NCBI GenBank assembly: GCA_965229525.1
Contig: OZ245886.1
Coordinates: 806,001-870,000, forward strand
Reading direction: 5' to 3'
Source of the DNA: HXMU1420-13 sp965229525
Lineage (GTDB): Bacteria > Bacteroidota > Rhodothermia > Balneolales > Balneolaceae
Length of the DNA: 64,000 nucleotides
Shown: positions 27,414-40,186 of the stretch, piece by piece
Layout of the letters: each line of letters starts with the position of its first letter
Numbering within the stretch: position 1 is the first letter of the stretch
Program-made: the position numbers and the translations under genes
Notes under the pieces: generated by a model
Told to the model about the DNA's origin: nothing
Seen by the model: only the letters and a program-made list of their open reading frames with translations
Databases searched by the model: none

Positions 27414-28905
27414 TCACTAATTGAAGCTTAAACCAGGAACTATCCATATGGAAATCGTCGACTACTTGGCTAAATGCATCGCTTCTAAAGGATGTAAGGA
27501 TTGTTTTTATCTCATCTTGAAGGTTTTCAATCGCACTATCGATTAGCTCCTTATTAAATCCTTGATCACCGAGATTAAGCGTGAATTCCATAGAAATCAT
27601 TCTTCCTAATGCTTCTCCAAGCTGAACTAACTTTCTTTGAGGCATCTTTGTATCAATTTCAAAATTAAGTATCTCTTTGAAGTAGTCAGAAGATCTTAGT
27701 GTTAAGTCATAATCCTTAAGGAAATCATAAAGATTCGTACTTTTTAGCTTTCTCATCATCTTTAAAACTGATTCTGATATTTGCTGATATAATATATCGT
27801 TAGAACCCTCAAAAATCTGGAATGGGCGACTATCAACTGTAGATCTACCTGCAATATGATCTAGACGATATCCTTTTGCTCCACTAAGTTGTAACAAGGA
27901 TTGTGAAGCTTTTTGCATGTAATCTGTAAGTACAGTTTTTATTGCATTGGCTTCTACATCCATTCTAGAAGTATTCTTCTCAAGTGGAACGTTAGTGCTT
28001 GTGAAATTACACATAGCCGAACATACAGTGAAGTACGACTGAATCTTTGCCACTCGTGCTTTCACTTGATCATAGTTTAATAAACTTGTACCACCAACTA
28101 TTCTTGTTCTACAGTGTTCAACTGCCTCTTCCATCATTCTCTTTAAAAAACCCATTCCCATTCCTGGAAACTGTAATCTCGATCGATGAAGAAGGTCAAG
28201 CATTAATGTAATACCAGTGCCCTTTGGCTCTAGTTTATGATCTGCAGGCACCTCAATATTTACAACGTTCTTACCATACGGCAGCATATAGAGTCCAAGA
28301 TTATTATAGTACTCTTTTACTTCGATACCTCCATTTCTTGTATCATGTACAAAAAACGAAATATCTCTACTCAATTCTCCATTGCTACCTTTTTCACGTG
28401 CTGTCATTAACCAGTAATCAGCCATACCGGTTAATCCAGCCCAATGCTTCAATCCATTAATATTATACACACCCTTTTCAGAATCTAAACTATAGCTAGT
28501 TTGCATTTTTAACGCTTCAGAACCATAATTTGGCTCTGTAATCATTAATCCACCCATCTTATTTTTATTGATCACACGATCATAAACAGATTTCTTTACA
28601 TTTTCATCAGCATAGTTAGCAATTGGCTGTAAAAATAATGCTCCATTAATCCCCATCATTAATGACAGTGGAAGTGACTCATAAGAACTTGCCTCTAGCA
28701 TTGCTAATGCTTCAGCTGTATGTCCACCATAGCCTCCATATTGTGATGGAATGAAAGCAGCTAATGGCATTTCATTTAAAATCTTAGCTAATGACTCATT
28801 AGATATACCTCTGTTTAGAGCACTTTCATTTGTCTCTTTATGCTTTTCAAATATATCCGACAACTTGTTTCTGTATTGAGAAAGAAACGACTCGAAATCT
28901 ATCAT
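27403..28905 (-). CDS. Acyl-CoA dehydrogenase family protein
   Basis: This 500-residue FAD-enzyme family member has GGLMITEPNYGSEALKM (first signature), INGLKHWAGLTGMADYW, and near the C-terminal end QLSGAKGYRLDHIAGR followed by FEGSNDILY, the usual catalytic-base/FAD region. It is longer than typical acyl-CoA dehydrogenases (about 380) because of a C-terminal helical extension after residue 390. The usual electron-transfer partners are not nearby. It begins the minus-strand run continuing through the sirtuin and the SGNH hydrolase. Confidence 0.88.
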   Translation of the reverse strand: MIDFESFLSQYRNKLSDIFEKHKETNESALNRGISNESLAKILNEMPLAAFIPSQYGGYGGHTAEALAMLEASSYESLPLSLMMGINGALFLQPIANYADENVKKSVYDRVINKNKMGGLMITEPNYGSEALKMQTSYSLDSEKGVYNINGLKHWAGLTGMADYWLMTAREKGSNGELSRDISFFVHDTRNGGIEVKEYYNNLGLYMLPYGKNVVNIEVPADHKLEPKGTGITLMLDLLHRSRLQFPGMGMGFLKRMMEEAVEHCRTRIVGGTSLLNYDQVKARVAKIQSYFTVCSAMCNFTSTNVPLEKNTSRMDVEANAIKTVLTDYMQKASQSLLQLSGAKGYRLDHIAGRSTVDSRPFQIFEGSNDILYQQISESVLKMMRKLKSTNLYDFLKDYDLTLRSSDYFKEILNFEIDTKMPQRKLVQLGEALGRMISMEFTLNLGDQGFNKELIDSAIENLQDEIKTILTSFRSDAFSQVVDDFHMDSSWFKLQLVNAK

Positions 28906-28997
28906 AATATGATCGCTGATTTTTTGTGTAGAATAATTAATATAAGGGTTTAAACAAAAGCAATCGAATTAGTATTCCCGCTTCTATATATATCCAT

Positions 28998-29031
28998 AAA
29001 AAAACCCCTGGTCTGTGAGGACGAGGGGTTT
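28998..29031 (-). terminator. Terminator of the rRNA operon
   Basis: Read on the minus strand, an AAACCCCTCGTCC...CAGGGGTTT hairpin is followed by a T-run, a few bases past the 5S gene. Confidence 0.8.
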
Positions 29032-29040
29032 AGTAAGAAG

Positions 29041-29150
29041 GGAGAGGCGGCGACCTACTCTACCGCGGAAGCAGTACCATCGGCGCTGCAGGGCTTAACG
29101 TCCGTGTTCGGGATGGGAACGGGTGGGGCCCCTGCGCAATAGCCACCTCA
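29041..29150 (-). rRNA. rrf: 5S ribosomal RNA
   Basis: The minus strand reads GAGGTGGCTATTGCGC at the 5' end, CCCATCCCGAACACGG in the loop region and GGTCGCCGCCTC at the 3' end. The 5' GAGGTGGC can pair with the 3' GCCGCCTC as helix I. Ends are accurate to a few bases. Confidence 0.93.
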
Positions 29151-29171
29151 ATAAGTTCAATAAAAAAGGAT

Positions 29172-29186
29172 GTTCTTTGACATGAT
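29172..29186. repeat. 3' arm of pre-23S processing stem
   Basis: GTTCTTTGACATGAT is the exact reverse complement of 32347-32361. The two arms flank the 23S gene and would pair in the precursor, as an RNase III-type stem. Confidence 0.8.
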
Positions 29187-29234
29187 TCTGCCCGGATGGG
29201 CAGATACCGGTTGCCCGGTCGAAGAAGGATGAGT

Positions 29235-29274
29235 GAGCTTGCTACTGCGCCCGGACTTCGGGCGGTGCAAGCTC
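29235..29274. other. Hairpin in the 23S-5S spacer
   Basis: GAGCTTGC (29235-29242) pairs with GCAAGCTC (29267-29274), with an inner GCCCG/CGGGC stem. It is a structured spacer element of the precursor rRNA. Confidence 0.55.
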
Positions 29275-29276
29275 TA

Positions 29277-32167
<2,891 letters not shown>

Positions 32168-32346
32168 CTTGCACGACCCGTTTCCAACGGAAACAGCCGC
32201 GCGCAGCTTCAAGGTTATTTTTGTGGTCTGAGTGTGGGACGAACCGCACTCAGATACCTTTGGCGTTAGCATACATACTTACGCATGCATGTAACTGAGC
32301 CAGATATATGTCTATATCTAACTTTGCTTTTACTCATTACTTCTTC

Positions 32347-32361
32347 ATCATGTCAAAGAAC
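32347..32361. repeat. 5' arm of pre-23S processing stem
   Basis: ATCATGTCAAAGAAC is the exact reverse complement of 29172-29186, upstream of the 23S gene in the direction of transcription. Confidence 0.8.
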
Positions 32362-32501
32362 TGCCTGTTGCACAGGCAAGCTGTTTTTGGTTTGTGATCA
32401 TCACCCCCAAAGAGGCAAATCCTTCAAACCCAGAACATTCATTAAAATTCGATCAAGCATCGGGAAGCCTCACTTCCTCTCACTACTCAACCCTCAATAC
32501 A

Positions 32502-32523
32502 TCAAAAAAAAACGTGGAACTAC
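32502..32523. repeat. Spacer direct repeat, copy 1
   Basis: It matches 32601-32622 at 21 of 22 bases (TC, nine A, CGTGGA-A/G-CTAC). Copy 2 runs into the 3' end of tRNA-Ala, so this copy may be the remnant of a lost tRNA or a duplication. Confidence 0.6.
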
Positions 32524-32600
32524 CCCGGCGCCCGGGGAGGCGAACGTATTCACCCTCAGCCTGCATCACGATGCCTGCCGATTTACCACCCATCAATCTG

Positions 32601-32622
32601 TCAAAAAAAAACGTGGAGCTAC
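32601..32622. repeat. Spacer direct repeat, copy 2
   Basis: This is the second copy of 32502-32523; its last nine bases are the acceptor end of tRNA-Ala. Confidence 0.6.
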
Positions 32623-32687
32623 AGGGATTCGAACCCTGGACCCCTGCCTTGCAAAGGCAGTGCTCTAGCCAGCTGAGCTATAGCCCC
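32614..32687 (-). tRNA. tRNA-Ala (anticodon TGC)
   Basis: The minus strand reads GGGGCTATAGCTCAG at the 5' end, anticodon loop CTTTGCAAG with TGC, T-loop GGTTCGAATCC, and the 3' strand TAGCTCC plus discriminator A. The acceptor pairs GGGGCTA/TAGCTCC. CCA is not encoded. Confidence 0.96.
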
Positions 32688-32696
32688 AATAATTGG

Positions 32697-32770
<74 letters not shown>

Positions 32771-32831
32771 CGCTCGGGTTTGCGGCTCAGGAAGCTCCCA
32801 GCATCCCGCATCCGCTGCTATTGTAAAGCAC

Positions 32832-32847
32832 AGAACAGATTGTTTGT
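32832..32847. repeat. 3' arm of pre-16S processing stem
   Basis: AGAACAGATTGTTTGT is the exact reverse complement of 34528-34543; after a small bulge a further CGAGC/GCTCG pairing extends the stem. Confidence 0.8.
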
Positions 32848-32912
32848 AACGAGCCAGTCGTAAGATTTTGTCGCTGCCAAAGTGTTTCCACTCCGACTAA
32901 CAGGCTCTCCGT

Positions 32913-34448
<1,536 letters not shown>

Positions 34449-34527
34449 AAAATTTATAATATACTCTGTGAGCCGAATCCTACGCTCTCATCCATTCAAA
34501 AGAATTTCCAAGCTATCTCTAGCTCGC

Positions 34528-34543
34528 ACAAACAATCTGTTCT
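34528..34543. repeat. 5' arm of pre-16S processing stem
   Basis: ACAAACAATCTGTTCT is the exact reverse complement of 32832-32847, in the 16S leader. Confidence 0.8.
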
Positions 34544-34596
34544 ATACTTCAACAATATTTCAAATAACAGCGTCACAAAATTTCCGTGACAGATTC

Positions 34597-34628
34597 CAAA
34601 GATACGGCAGTTAGTTGGCCGATGTCAA
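34597..34628 (-). promoter_or_regulatory. rRNA operon promoter, Bacteroidota type
   Basis: The minus strand shows TTGACA (34623-34628) and TATCTTTG (34597-34604), with 18 bp between them (21 from the TTG). This matches the -33 TTG and -7 TAnnTTTG consensus of Bacteroidota sigma factor promoters. It sits about 150 bp upstream of 16S. Confidence 0.75.
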
Positions 34629-34661
34629 TAGCAAAACAAAAAATTTTTTTCTGAATTGCAT

Positions 34662-34692
34662 AAAAAAAGTGATGCCCTAGAAGAGCATCACC
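34662..34692 (-). terminator. Terminator after rplQ
   Basis: The minus strand reads GTGATGC-TCTTCTAGG-GCATCAC followed by TTTTTTT, about 22 bp past the rplQ stop. It separates the ribosomal protein series from the rRNA operon promoter. Confidence 0.88.
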
Positions 34693-34713
34693 AAAACAAT
34701 AAATCAATAAAGC

Positions 34714-35271
34714 TTATTCAGACTTTTCGTCTTCAGCTTCTTCTGAGCCAGTTTCTTCTGTTTCTGACACTGTGTCCTCGATAACTTCGTCGGCATGTTC
34801 ATCAACAATCTCCTCAACAACTGGAGCAGCTGCTTCAACAGCTTTTGGAGCAGACTTTCCTGCACGTCTGGTGCGCTTCTTCTTAGTTGTCTTACCACCT
34901 TCTGGTTTGATATCATTATAATCAACTAATTCAATCACAGCCATATCAGCACCATCACCTTGACGGAAACCAATCTTAATAACGCGGGTGTATCCTCCGG
35001 GGCGATCCTTACTCTGCGGACCTATTTCTTCAAAGAGCTTTTTAACTGTCTCTTTATTCTGAAGAGAAGAAAAAACCATTCTACGGTTAAGAAGATTATC
35101 TTCCTTCGATCGAGTAATTAATGGTTCTACAAAACGTCTTAACTCTTTTGCTTTAGCAACAGTAGTAACAATTCTGTGTTCGCGCACTAACGCCATTGTT
35201 AGTGACCGCATTGTTGCTTTTCTATGTGCAGAAGTTCTGCTTAATTTTCTGCCTTTAACTCTATGGCGCAT
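34714..35271 (-). CDS. rplQ: 50S ribosomal protein L17 with acidic tail
   Basis: The first 120 residues are a normal L17 (MRHRVKGRKLSRTSAHRKA...). After TKKKRTRRAGK a 50-60-residue tail follows, rich in Ala, Glu and Asp and ending in DEKSE, so the protein is 185 residues against about 120-130 in E. coli. Extended L17 proteins occur in Bacteroidota. It is the last gene of the ribosomal protein series, followed by a terminator. Confidence 0.96.
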   Translation of the reverse strand: MRHRVKGRKLSRTSAHRKATMRSLTMALVREHRIVTTVAKAKELRRFVEPLITRSKEDNLLNRRMVFSSLQNKETVKKLFEEIGPQSKDRPGGYTRVIKIGFRQGDGADMAVIELVDYNDIKPEGGKTTKKKRTRRAGKSAPKAVEAAAPVVEEIVDEHADEVIEDTVSETEETGSEEAEDEKSE

Positions 35272-35285
35272 AATTCAGTCCCTTC

Positions 35286-36257
35286 TTAGTCTAAATATTT
35301 TGCTACATCCATTCCGAATTGAAGATTCTTTTCTTCAATAACTTCAATCAACTCAGTGAGAGACTTTTTACCAAAGTTTCGGAATTTCAAAAGATCTTGT
35401 TCATCACGTGCAACCAATTCACCAATTGAATTGATATTAGCTGATTTCAAACAATTGTAAGCACGCACACTCAAGTTCAAGTCTTCAATACTTGTCCTAA
35501 GAAGATTTGCAATGCGTTGTTTTTCAGCATCTACTTCCTCTTCTTCTTGTGTGAATGGCTCTTCAATTTTTTCAGTAATGAATTTCTCGATGTGCTCCTT
35601 AAGAATCTTACCGGCAAGAGTTAGTGCTTCTTTTGCATTAACAGAGCCATCAGTTTCGACATCCATTACTAATTTTTCATAATCGGTTCTCTGACCTACA
35701 CGAACATTCTCAACATTGAACTTCACTGATTTGATTGGAGTGAAGATCGCATCAATTGGGATTAAGTTGATATCTTCATCCTCAAATGACATCTCCTCTG
35801 CAGGAACATATCCGCGACCGCGACCAATTCTTAATTCTATTTCAAGCTCAGCATCATCAGCTAAATTTGCAATAACCAGATCAGTATTCAATATATCGTA
35901 TTCTGCAGTTGCAGCATCAATATCAGCGGCTGTTAATTCTCCAGCACCTTTTTTAGTAAGGTGAATCACTCCACCACTTTGCTCAATCTGCTTAAATCGA
36001 ACTTGCTTAAAATTTAGAATGATTTCGTAAACATCTTCTTTAACACCCTGAATACTTGAGTATTCATGATCAACACCGTTGATCTTAATTGCGGTAATAG
36101 CAATTCCTGGTAGCGAAGAAAGCAATACTCGACGAAACGAATTACCGATCGTTACACCAAAGCCTCTTTCAAGTGGTTGTAAAACGAATGTACCAAAGCT
36201 GTCTTCATCTTTGACTACATCCAGGCTTTCAGGCATTTGTATGCTGTAATTACTCAT
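35286..36257 (-). CDS. rpoA: RNA polymerase subunit alpha
   Basis: The 323-residue protein has the dimerisation domain (GFGVTIGNSFRRVLLSSLPG) and a C-terminal domain (IEDLNLSVRAYNCLKSANINSIGELV). The two are joined by an acidic linker. The alpha-CTD contacts UP elements and activators. It sits between rpsD and rplQ as in the standard alpha operon. Confidence 0.98.
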   Translation of the reverse strand: MSNYSIQMPESLDVVKDEDSFGTFVLQPLERGFGVTIGNSFRRVLLSSLPGIAITAIKINGVDHEYSSIQGVKEDVYEIILNFKQVRFKQIEQSGGVIHLTKKGAGELTAADIDAATAEYDILNTDLVIANLADDAELEIELRIGRGRGYVPAEEMSFEDEDINLIPIDAIFTPIKSVKFNVENVRVGQRTDYEKLVMDVETDGSVNAKEALTLAGKILKEHIEKFITEKIEEPFTQEEEEVDAEKQRIANLLRTSIEDLNLSVRAYNCLKSANINSIGELVARDEQDLLKFRNFGKKSLTELIEVIEEKNLQFGMDVAKYLD

Positions 36258-36277
36258 AATACGGTAAATCTTTAAAA

Positions 36278-36883
36278 TTACTTTGAATAGAGCTCGACAA
36301 TGAGCTGTACGTTAATGTTCTCTGGAATTTCTTCCATAGTTGGCGCATATAAGAACTTACCCGTTCTTAATTTTGCATCCACTTCTACCCACTTGTACTT
36401 ATTGCGTGGAGCATTTGTCAATGATATATCGACTACTTCTAAATCTCTAGATTTTGGTCTTAGTGCTATAACATCTCCAGCCTTAATGGCATAAGATGGA
36501 ATATTAACTGTATGACCATTTACAGTGATGTGCTTATGACTTACTAACTGTCTAGCCTGACGGCGTGTTTTAGCAAATCCAAGTCTGAAAACTGTGTTAT
36601 CTAATCTAGATTCTAGAGCTTGTAGTAAATTTTCACCAGTTACACCGCCTTTTGCAGTCGCAGCTTCATATAGATTACGGAATTGCTTTTCTAGTAATCC
36701 ATACGTGTATTTTGCTTTTTGCTTTTCTTCTAGCTGGATAGCATATTCTGATTTTCTTTGAAATCTAGAACGACCATGCTGTCCAGGACCGTATGGTTTT
36801 CTTTCTAAAGCTTTAGACGGACCAAAAATTGGTTCTTTAAATCGTCTAGCTTTTTTCTGTTTTGGGCCTCTGTATCTTGCCAT
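36278..36883 (-). CDS. rpsD: 30S ribosomal protein S4
   Basis: 201 residues. The N-terminus MARYRGPKQKKARRF and the S4 domain (LESRLDNTVFRLGFAKTRRQARQLVSHKHITVNG) are clear. The zinc-type cysteines are absent, giving the C-minus form. S4 initiates 30S assembly and in many bacteria represses its own operon. Confidence 0.98.
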   Translation of the reverse strand: MARYRGPKQKKARRFKEPIFGPSKALERKPYGPGQHGRSRFQRKSEYAIQLEEKQKAKYTYGLLEKQFRNLYEAATAKGGVTGENLLQALESRLDNTVFRLGFAKTRRQARQLVSHKHITVNGHTVNIPSYAIKAGDVIALRPKSRDLEVVDISLTNAPRNKYKWVEVDAKLRTGKFLYAPTMEEIPENINVQLIVELYSK

Positions 36884-36902
36884 TTCTTAAATCAATAACT
36901 GG

Positions 36903-37304
36903 TTAAACTCTTCTACGTTTTGGAGGGCGGCATCCATTATGTGGAATTGGAGTACGATCAATAATTGATGTTACTTCAAGTCCGGCATTTGCCATGGCAC
37001 GAACTGCAGCTTCACGTCCAGAACCGGGTCCTTTTACGAATACTTCTACTCTACGTAGTCCCATTTCATGAGCAGCTTTTGATGCTGTTTCAGCACTCAA
37101 TTGGGCTGCATATGGAGTATTTTTTCTAGAACCCTTAAATCCTTCTTTACCAGCAGAAGACCATGATAGTACATTACCATTACCATCTGTAATGGTTACA
37201 ATTACATTGTTGAACGTAGCTTTTACGAAAGCCATGCCGTTAGGATCACTAACCTGTACTTTCTTTTTCCTTTTTGTTGCTGCGCCTGATTGTTTTTTAG
37301 CCAT
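36903..37304 (-). CDS. rpsK: 30S ribosomal protein S11
   Basis: 133 residues. It contains FVKATFNNVIVTITDGNGNVLSWSSAG and the C-terminal DRTPIPHNGCRPPKRRRV, both family signatures. It lies between rpsM and rpsD and forms part of the 30S platform. Confidence 0.98.
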   Translation of the reverse strand: MAKKQSGAATKRKKKVQVSDPNGMAFVKATFNNVIVTITDGNGNVLSWSSAGKEGFKGSRKNTPYAAQLSAETASKAAHEMGLRRVEVFVKGPGSGREAAVRAMANAGLEVTSIIDRTPIPHNGCRPPKRRRV

Positions 37305-37320
37305 TATCTTTCAGTCTAAA

Positions 37321-37698
37321 TTATTTACCTACTTTCTTCTTACCAGCAACCGTACGCTTCTTACCTTTTCGGGTTCTAGCGTTTGTTTGCGTTCTCTGGC
37401 CTCTAACTGGAAGACCTTTTCTGTGGCGAACACCTCGATACGCACCAATTTCGATAAGGCGACGAATGTTTCCATTCACCTCGCTACGAAGTGCCCCTTC
37501 TACTTTGAATTCTTCTTCAATAAAGTTTCTAATTGCACTCACTTGTGAGTCAGTCCAATCAATTACTTTAATATTTTGATCGATATCTAAAGAATCTAAA
37601 ATTCTTGCAGACTGCGTACGACCAATACCATGAATGTAAGTAAGGCCTATAAGACCTCTTTTTTGTTTAGGTAAATCAATTCCAGCTATACGTGCCAT
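37321..37698 (-). CDS. rpsM: 30S ribosomal protein S13
   Basis: 125 residues beginning MARIAGIDLPKQKRGLIGLTYIHGIG, with the conserved YRGVRHRKGLPVRGQRT and a basic C-terminal tail that reaches the decoding area. It is the first gene after rpmJ in the alpha segment. Confidence 0.98.
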   Translation of the reverse strand: MARIAGIDLPKQKRGLIGLTYIHGIGRTQSARILDSLDIDQNIKVIDWTDSQVSAIRNFIEEEFKVEGALRSEVNGNIRRLIEIGAYRGVRHRKGLPVRGQRTQTNARTRKGKKRTVAGKKKVGK

Positions 37699-37710
37699 AT
37701 ATATTCTTTC

Positions 37711-37827
37711 CTATCCCTGACGCTGTTTATGTCTTGGGTTTTTCTTATTGATAACGTAAAGACGTCCTTTTCTGCGAACGATTTTGTCGTCTGAACTACG
37801 CTTTTTTACAGAAGATCTAGTTTTCAT
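37711..37827 (-). CDS. rpmJ: 50S ribosomal protein L36 (cysteine-free)
   Basis: This 38-residue gene starts at the ATG at 37827 and ends at the TAG at 37711-37713. The product starts MKTRSSVKKR and ends NPRHKQRQG, the L36 C-terminal signature. The usual CxxC...C zinc ligands are missing; the segment reads SSDDKIVRR, so this is the C-minus (zinc-independent) L36 type. It lies between infA and rpsM, its normal site. Confidence 0.93.
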   Translation of the reverse strand: MKTRSSVKKRSSDDKIVRRKGRLYVINKKNPRHKQRQG

Positions 37828-37838
37828 TTCTTTTGAAA

Positions 37839-38057
37839 TTATTTGTAGCGATAAGTAATTCTTCCTTTCGACAAATCATATGGAGACATTTCAATAGCTA
37901 CTCTATCACCAGGTAAAATTTTGATGTAATACATACGCATCTTACCAGATACATGAGCTAGTATTTCATGTCCATTATCGAGCTTTACTCTAAACTGTGC
38001 GTTTGGCAATGCTTCGATTATTTCTCCGTCTTGTTTTATTGGCTCTTGTTTAGCCAT
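37839..38057 (-). CDS. infA: Translation initiation factor IF-1
   Basis: 72 residues, a single OB-fold: EPIKQDGEIIEALPNAQFRVKLDNGHEILAHVSGKMR, with the C-terminal YDLSKGRITYRYK. IF-1 binds the ribosomal A site during initiation. Its start overlaps the end of map by 8 bp. Confidence 0.97.
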   Translation of the reverse strand: MAKQEPIKQDGEIIEALPNAQFRVKLDNGHEILAHVSGKMRMYYIKILPGDRVAIEMSPYDLSKGRITYRYK

Positions 38058-38859
38058 ATAGAATTACGTTATCAGGATTTTTTGACAGCTCGGCAATATA
38101 ATCAAAAGTACTTAAAATATCAGCCTCACCTTCACGAACAACAACATCATGTTCAAAGTGTGCTGAATACTTTCGATCTGCTGTAACTATTGTCCAGCCA
38201 TCAGCTAAAGTTTCAACTTTCCATGTGCCCATGTTTATCATAGGCTCAATCGCTAAAGTCATTCCAGAGCGCAAGCGCTCACCGCGACCTTTTCTACCAT
38301 AGTTAGGTACAGATGGATCTTCGTGCAACGATCTTCCTAATCCATGACCAACTAAATCTCTTACCACGCCGAAGCCTTCATTTTCACAATGAACTTGAAC
38401 GGCGTTTCCAATATCACCAATTCGTTTCCCATGAACTGCTTCTTCAATTCCTTTATAAAGCGATTCAAGAGTAACTTTTAGTAGGTGCCAGATTTCATCA
38501 CTACATTCACCAACGGCAAATGTATAAGCGTGATCCCCAAAGTATCCATCTAGTTCAACACCACAATCGATAGATACGATATCACCTTCATTAAGAACTC
38601 GGTTACCCGGAATTCCATGAACAACTTCTTCATTAACAGAAATACAAAGTGTTCCAGGAAATGGGTTTGAAGCTGGACCATAGCCTTTGAAAGCAGGTCT
38701 TGCTCCATGTTTCTTTACAAAATCTTCAGCAATTACATCAAGTTTTCCAGTCTCAATACCAGGCTCGATGTACTTACTTACTTCCGCAAGAGTGTGGGAA
38801 ACCAGCTGCGCACTTTTGCGCATCTTTTCGATCTCTCGATCACTCTTCAGGTAAATCAT
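38050..38859 (-). CDS. map: Type I methionine aminopeptidase
   Basis: The 269-residue enzyme removes the initiator methionine. Metal-site motifs are present: VSIDCGVELDGYFGDHAYTF, GHGLGRSLHEDPSVPNYG, MTLAIEPMIN and SAHFEHDVVV. The placement secY-map-infA, with no adk between, is common in Bacteroidota. Confidence 0.97.
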   Translation of the reverse strand: MIYLKSDREIEKMRKSAQLVSHTLAEVSKYIEPGIETGKLDVIAEDFVKKHGARPAFKGYGPASNPFPGTLCISVNEEVVHGIPGNRVLNEGDIVSIDCGVELDGYFGDHAYTFAVGECSDEIWHLLKVTLESLYKGIEEAVHGKRIGDIGNAVQVHCENEGFGVVRDLVGHGLGRSLHEDPSVPNYGRKGRGERLRSGMTLAIEPMINMGTWKVETLADGWTIVTADRKYSAHFEHDVVVREGEADILSTFDYIAELSKNPDNVILYG

Positions 38860-38860
38860 A

Positions 38861-40168
38861 TTAGGCTCTTCTTCGGCCTTTGATTTTCCCGGTCTTCATG
38901 AACCCATCATAATGTCTCATCATCAAATGGCTTTCGATTTGCTGAAGCGTATCTAATGCTACACCAACAATGATCAAAAGACTTGTTCCACCATAGAACA
39001 ATGCGAAACCTGGGGTAACTCCGAAGTTGATCACAATCGCTGGTAGAATAGCTACAAATGATAAGAAGATAGATCCCGGAAGGGTGATTTTTGTCAAAAT
39101 ATTGTCAATGAACTCAACGGTAGCTTTACCTGGACGTACGCCAGGAATAAATCCACCTTGTCTTTTCATAGTATCTGCCATTTCCTTTGGATTAATGGCG
39201 ATAGCTGTATAGAAAAATGTAAAAAACACACAGATGAAGAAGAAAACAATCGAGTAAAGAAGACCCGAGTAATCAACCGACCATGCTGTTAGTAACTGCA
39301 CCGTTTCATTATCTGGAAAGAATGAACCAATTGTACTAGGAATAAACATGATAGACTGTGCGAAGATTATTGGCATTACACCTGCAGCGTTTACACGTAG
39401 TGGCAAATACTGAGTGGTTCCGCCATAAACTTTTCTTCCTACAACACGCTTTGCATACTGTACAGGAATCTTGCGCGTACCTTGTGTTAGAAGAACTACT
39501 GCTGCAATTATTAGTACTAATACAGCCAATTCGATAAGAACAATTATTGCGTTGCTCTTTGTAGTAACCTCATTAATTAAATTAGCTGGCAGTACAGCTA
39601 TAATCCCGATCATGATAATCAGGGAAATACCATTACCAATACCCCGATCAGTTATTCGTTCACCTAACCACATCACAAATGTAGTACCTGCCGTTAGAAC
39701 AATCACCGAAGTAATTGTAAATGCCACAGTATTTACAATAATAGCTTGTGGAGCAGTAGCAATTAGGTTGATGGAAAATGCAATTGATTGAAGTGCTGTA
39801 ATACCAACAGTACCATATCTAGTTAAACGAGTAATTTTTCGTCTACCTTCTTCCCCTTCGCGTTGAAGTTTTTGGAAGTAAGGAACAACTGCTCCCATCA
39901 ACTGAATGATAATCGAAGCCGTAATGTATGGCATGATTCCAAGAGCAAAAACACCGGCACGAGAAAAAGCCCCTCCAACAAACATATCAAATAACCCCAA
40001 CAAGCTATTTGAACCAGGAGTTAAACTTAATAGTGCACTTGCATCAACACCCGGAAGTGTAATGTAACTACCAACACGATAGATCATCAGAATACCAATA
40101 GTGTATAGTATCCTATTTTTCAGATCTTCGATTTTAAAAATATTACGGAAGTTTTCGATCAGACTCAT
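38861..40168 (-). CDS. secY: Protein translocase subunit SecY
   Basis: The 435-residue protein has about ten transmembrane helices and forms the Sec channel. SecY signatures are visible: LGIMPYITASIIIQLM, GEEGRRKITRLTRYGT (the second cytoplasmic loop), and FIPGVRPGKATVEFI. The C-terminus is basic (KGRRRA). It lies 1 bp from map and 18 bp after rplO. Confidence 0.98.
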   Translation of the reverse strand: MSLIENFRNIFKIEDLKNRILYTIGILMIYRVGSYITLPGVDASALLSLTPGSNSLLGLFDMFVGGAFSRAGVFALGIMPYITASIIIQLMGAVVPYFQKLQREGEEGRRKITRLTRYGTVGITALQSIAFSINLIATAPQAIIVNTVAFTITSVIVLTAGTTFVMWLGERITDRGIGNGISLIIMIGIIAVLPANLINEVTTKSNAIIVLIELAVLVLIIAAVVLLTQGTRKIPVQYAKRVVGRKVYGGTTQYLPLRVNAAGVMPIIFAQSIMFIPSTIGSFFPDNETVQLLTAWSVDYSGLLYSIVFFFICVFFTFFYTAIAINPKEMADTMKRQGGFIPGVRPGKATVEFIDNILTKITLPGSIFLSFVAILPAIVINFGVTPGFALFYGGTSLLIIVGVALDTLQQIESHLMMRHYDGFMKTGKIKGRRRA

Positions 40169-40186
40169 TCGCTGAGAAATCTGTTA

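Larger units (their letters stand above)
32168..32613. other. Internal transcribed spacer between tRNA-Ala and 23S
   Basis: This is a gene-free spacer of about 445 bp. It holds the 5' arm of the 23S processing stem (32347-32361), an A-rich direct repeat (32502-32523, repeated at 32601-32622) and a GC hairpin CCCCGGCGCCCGGGG at about 32523-32537. Confidence 0.7.
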
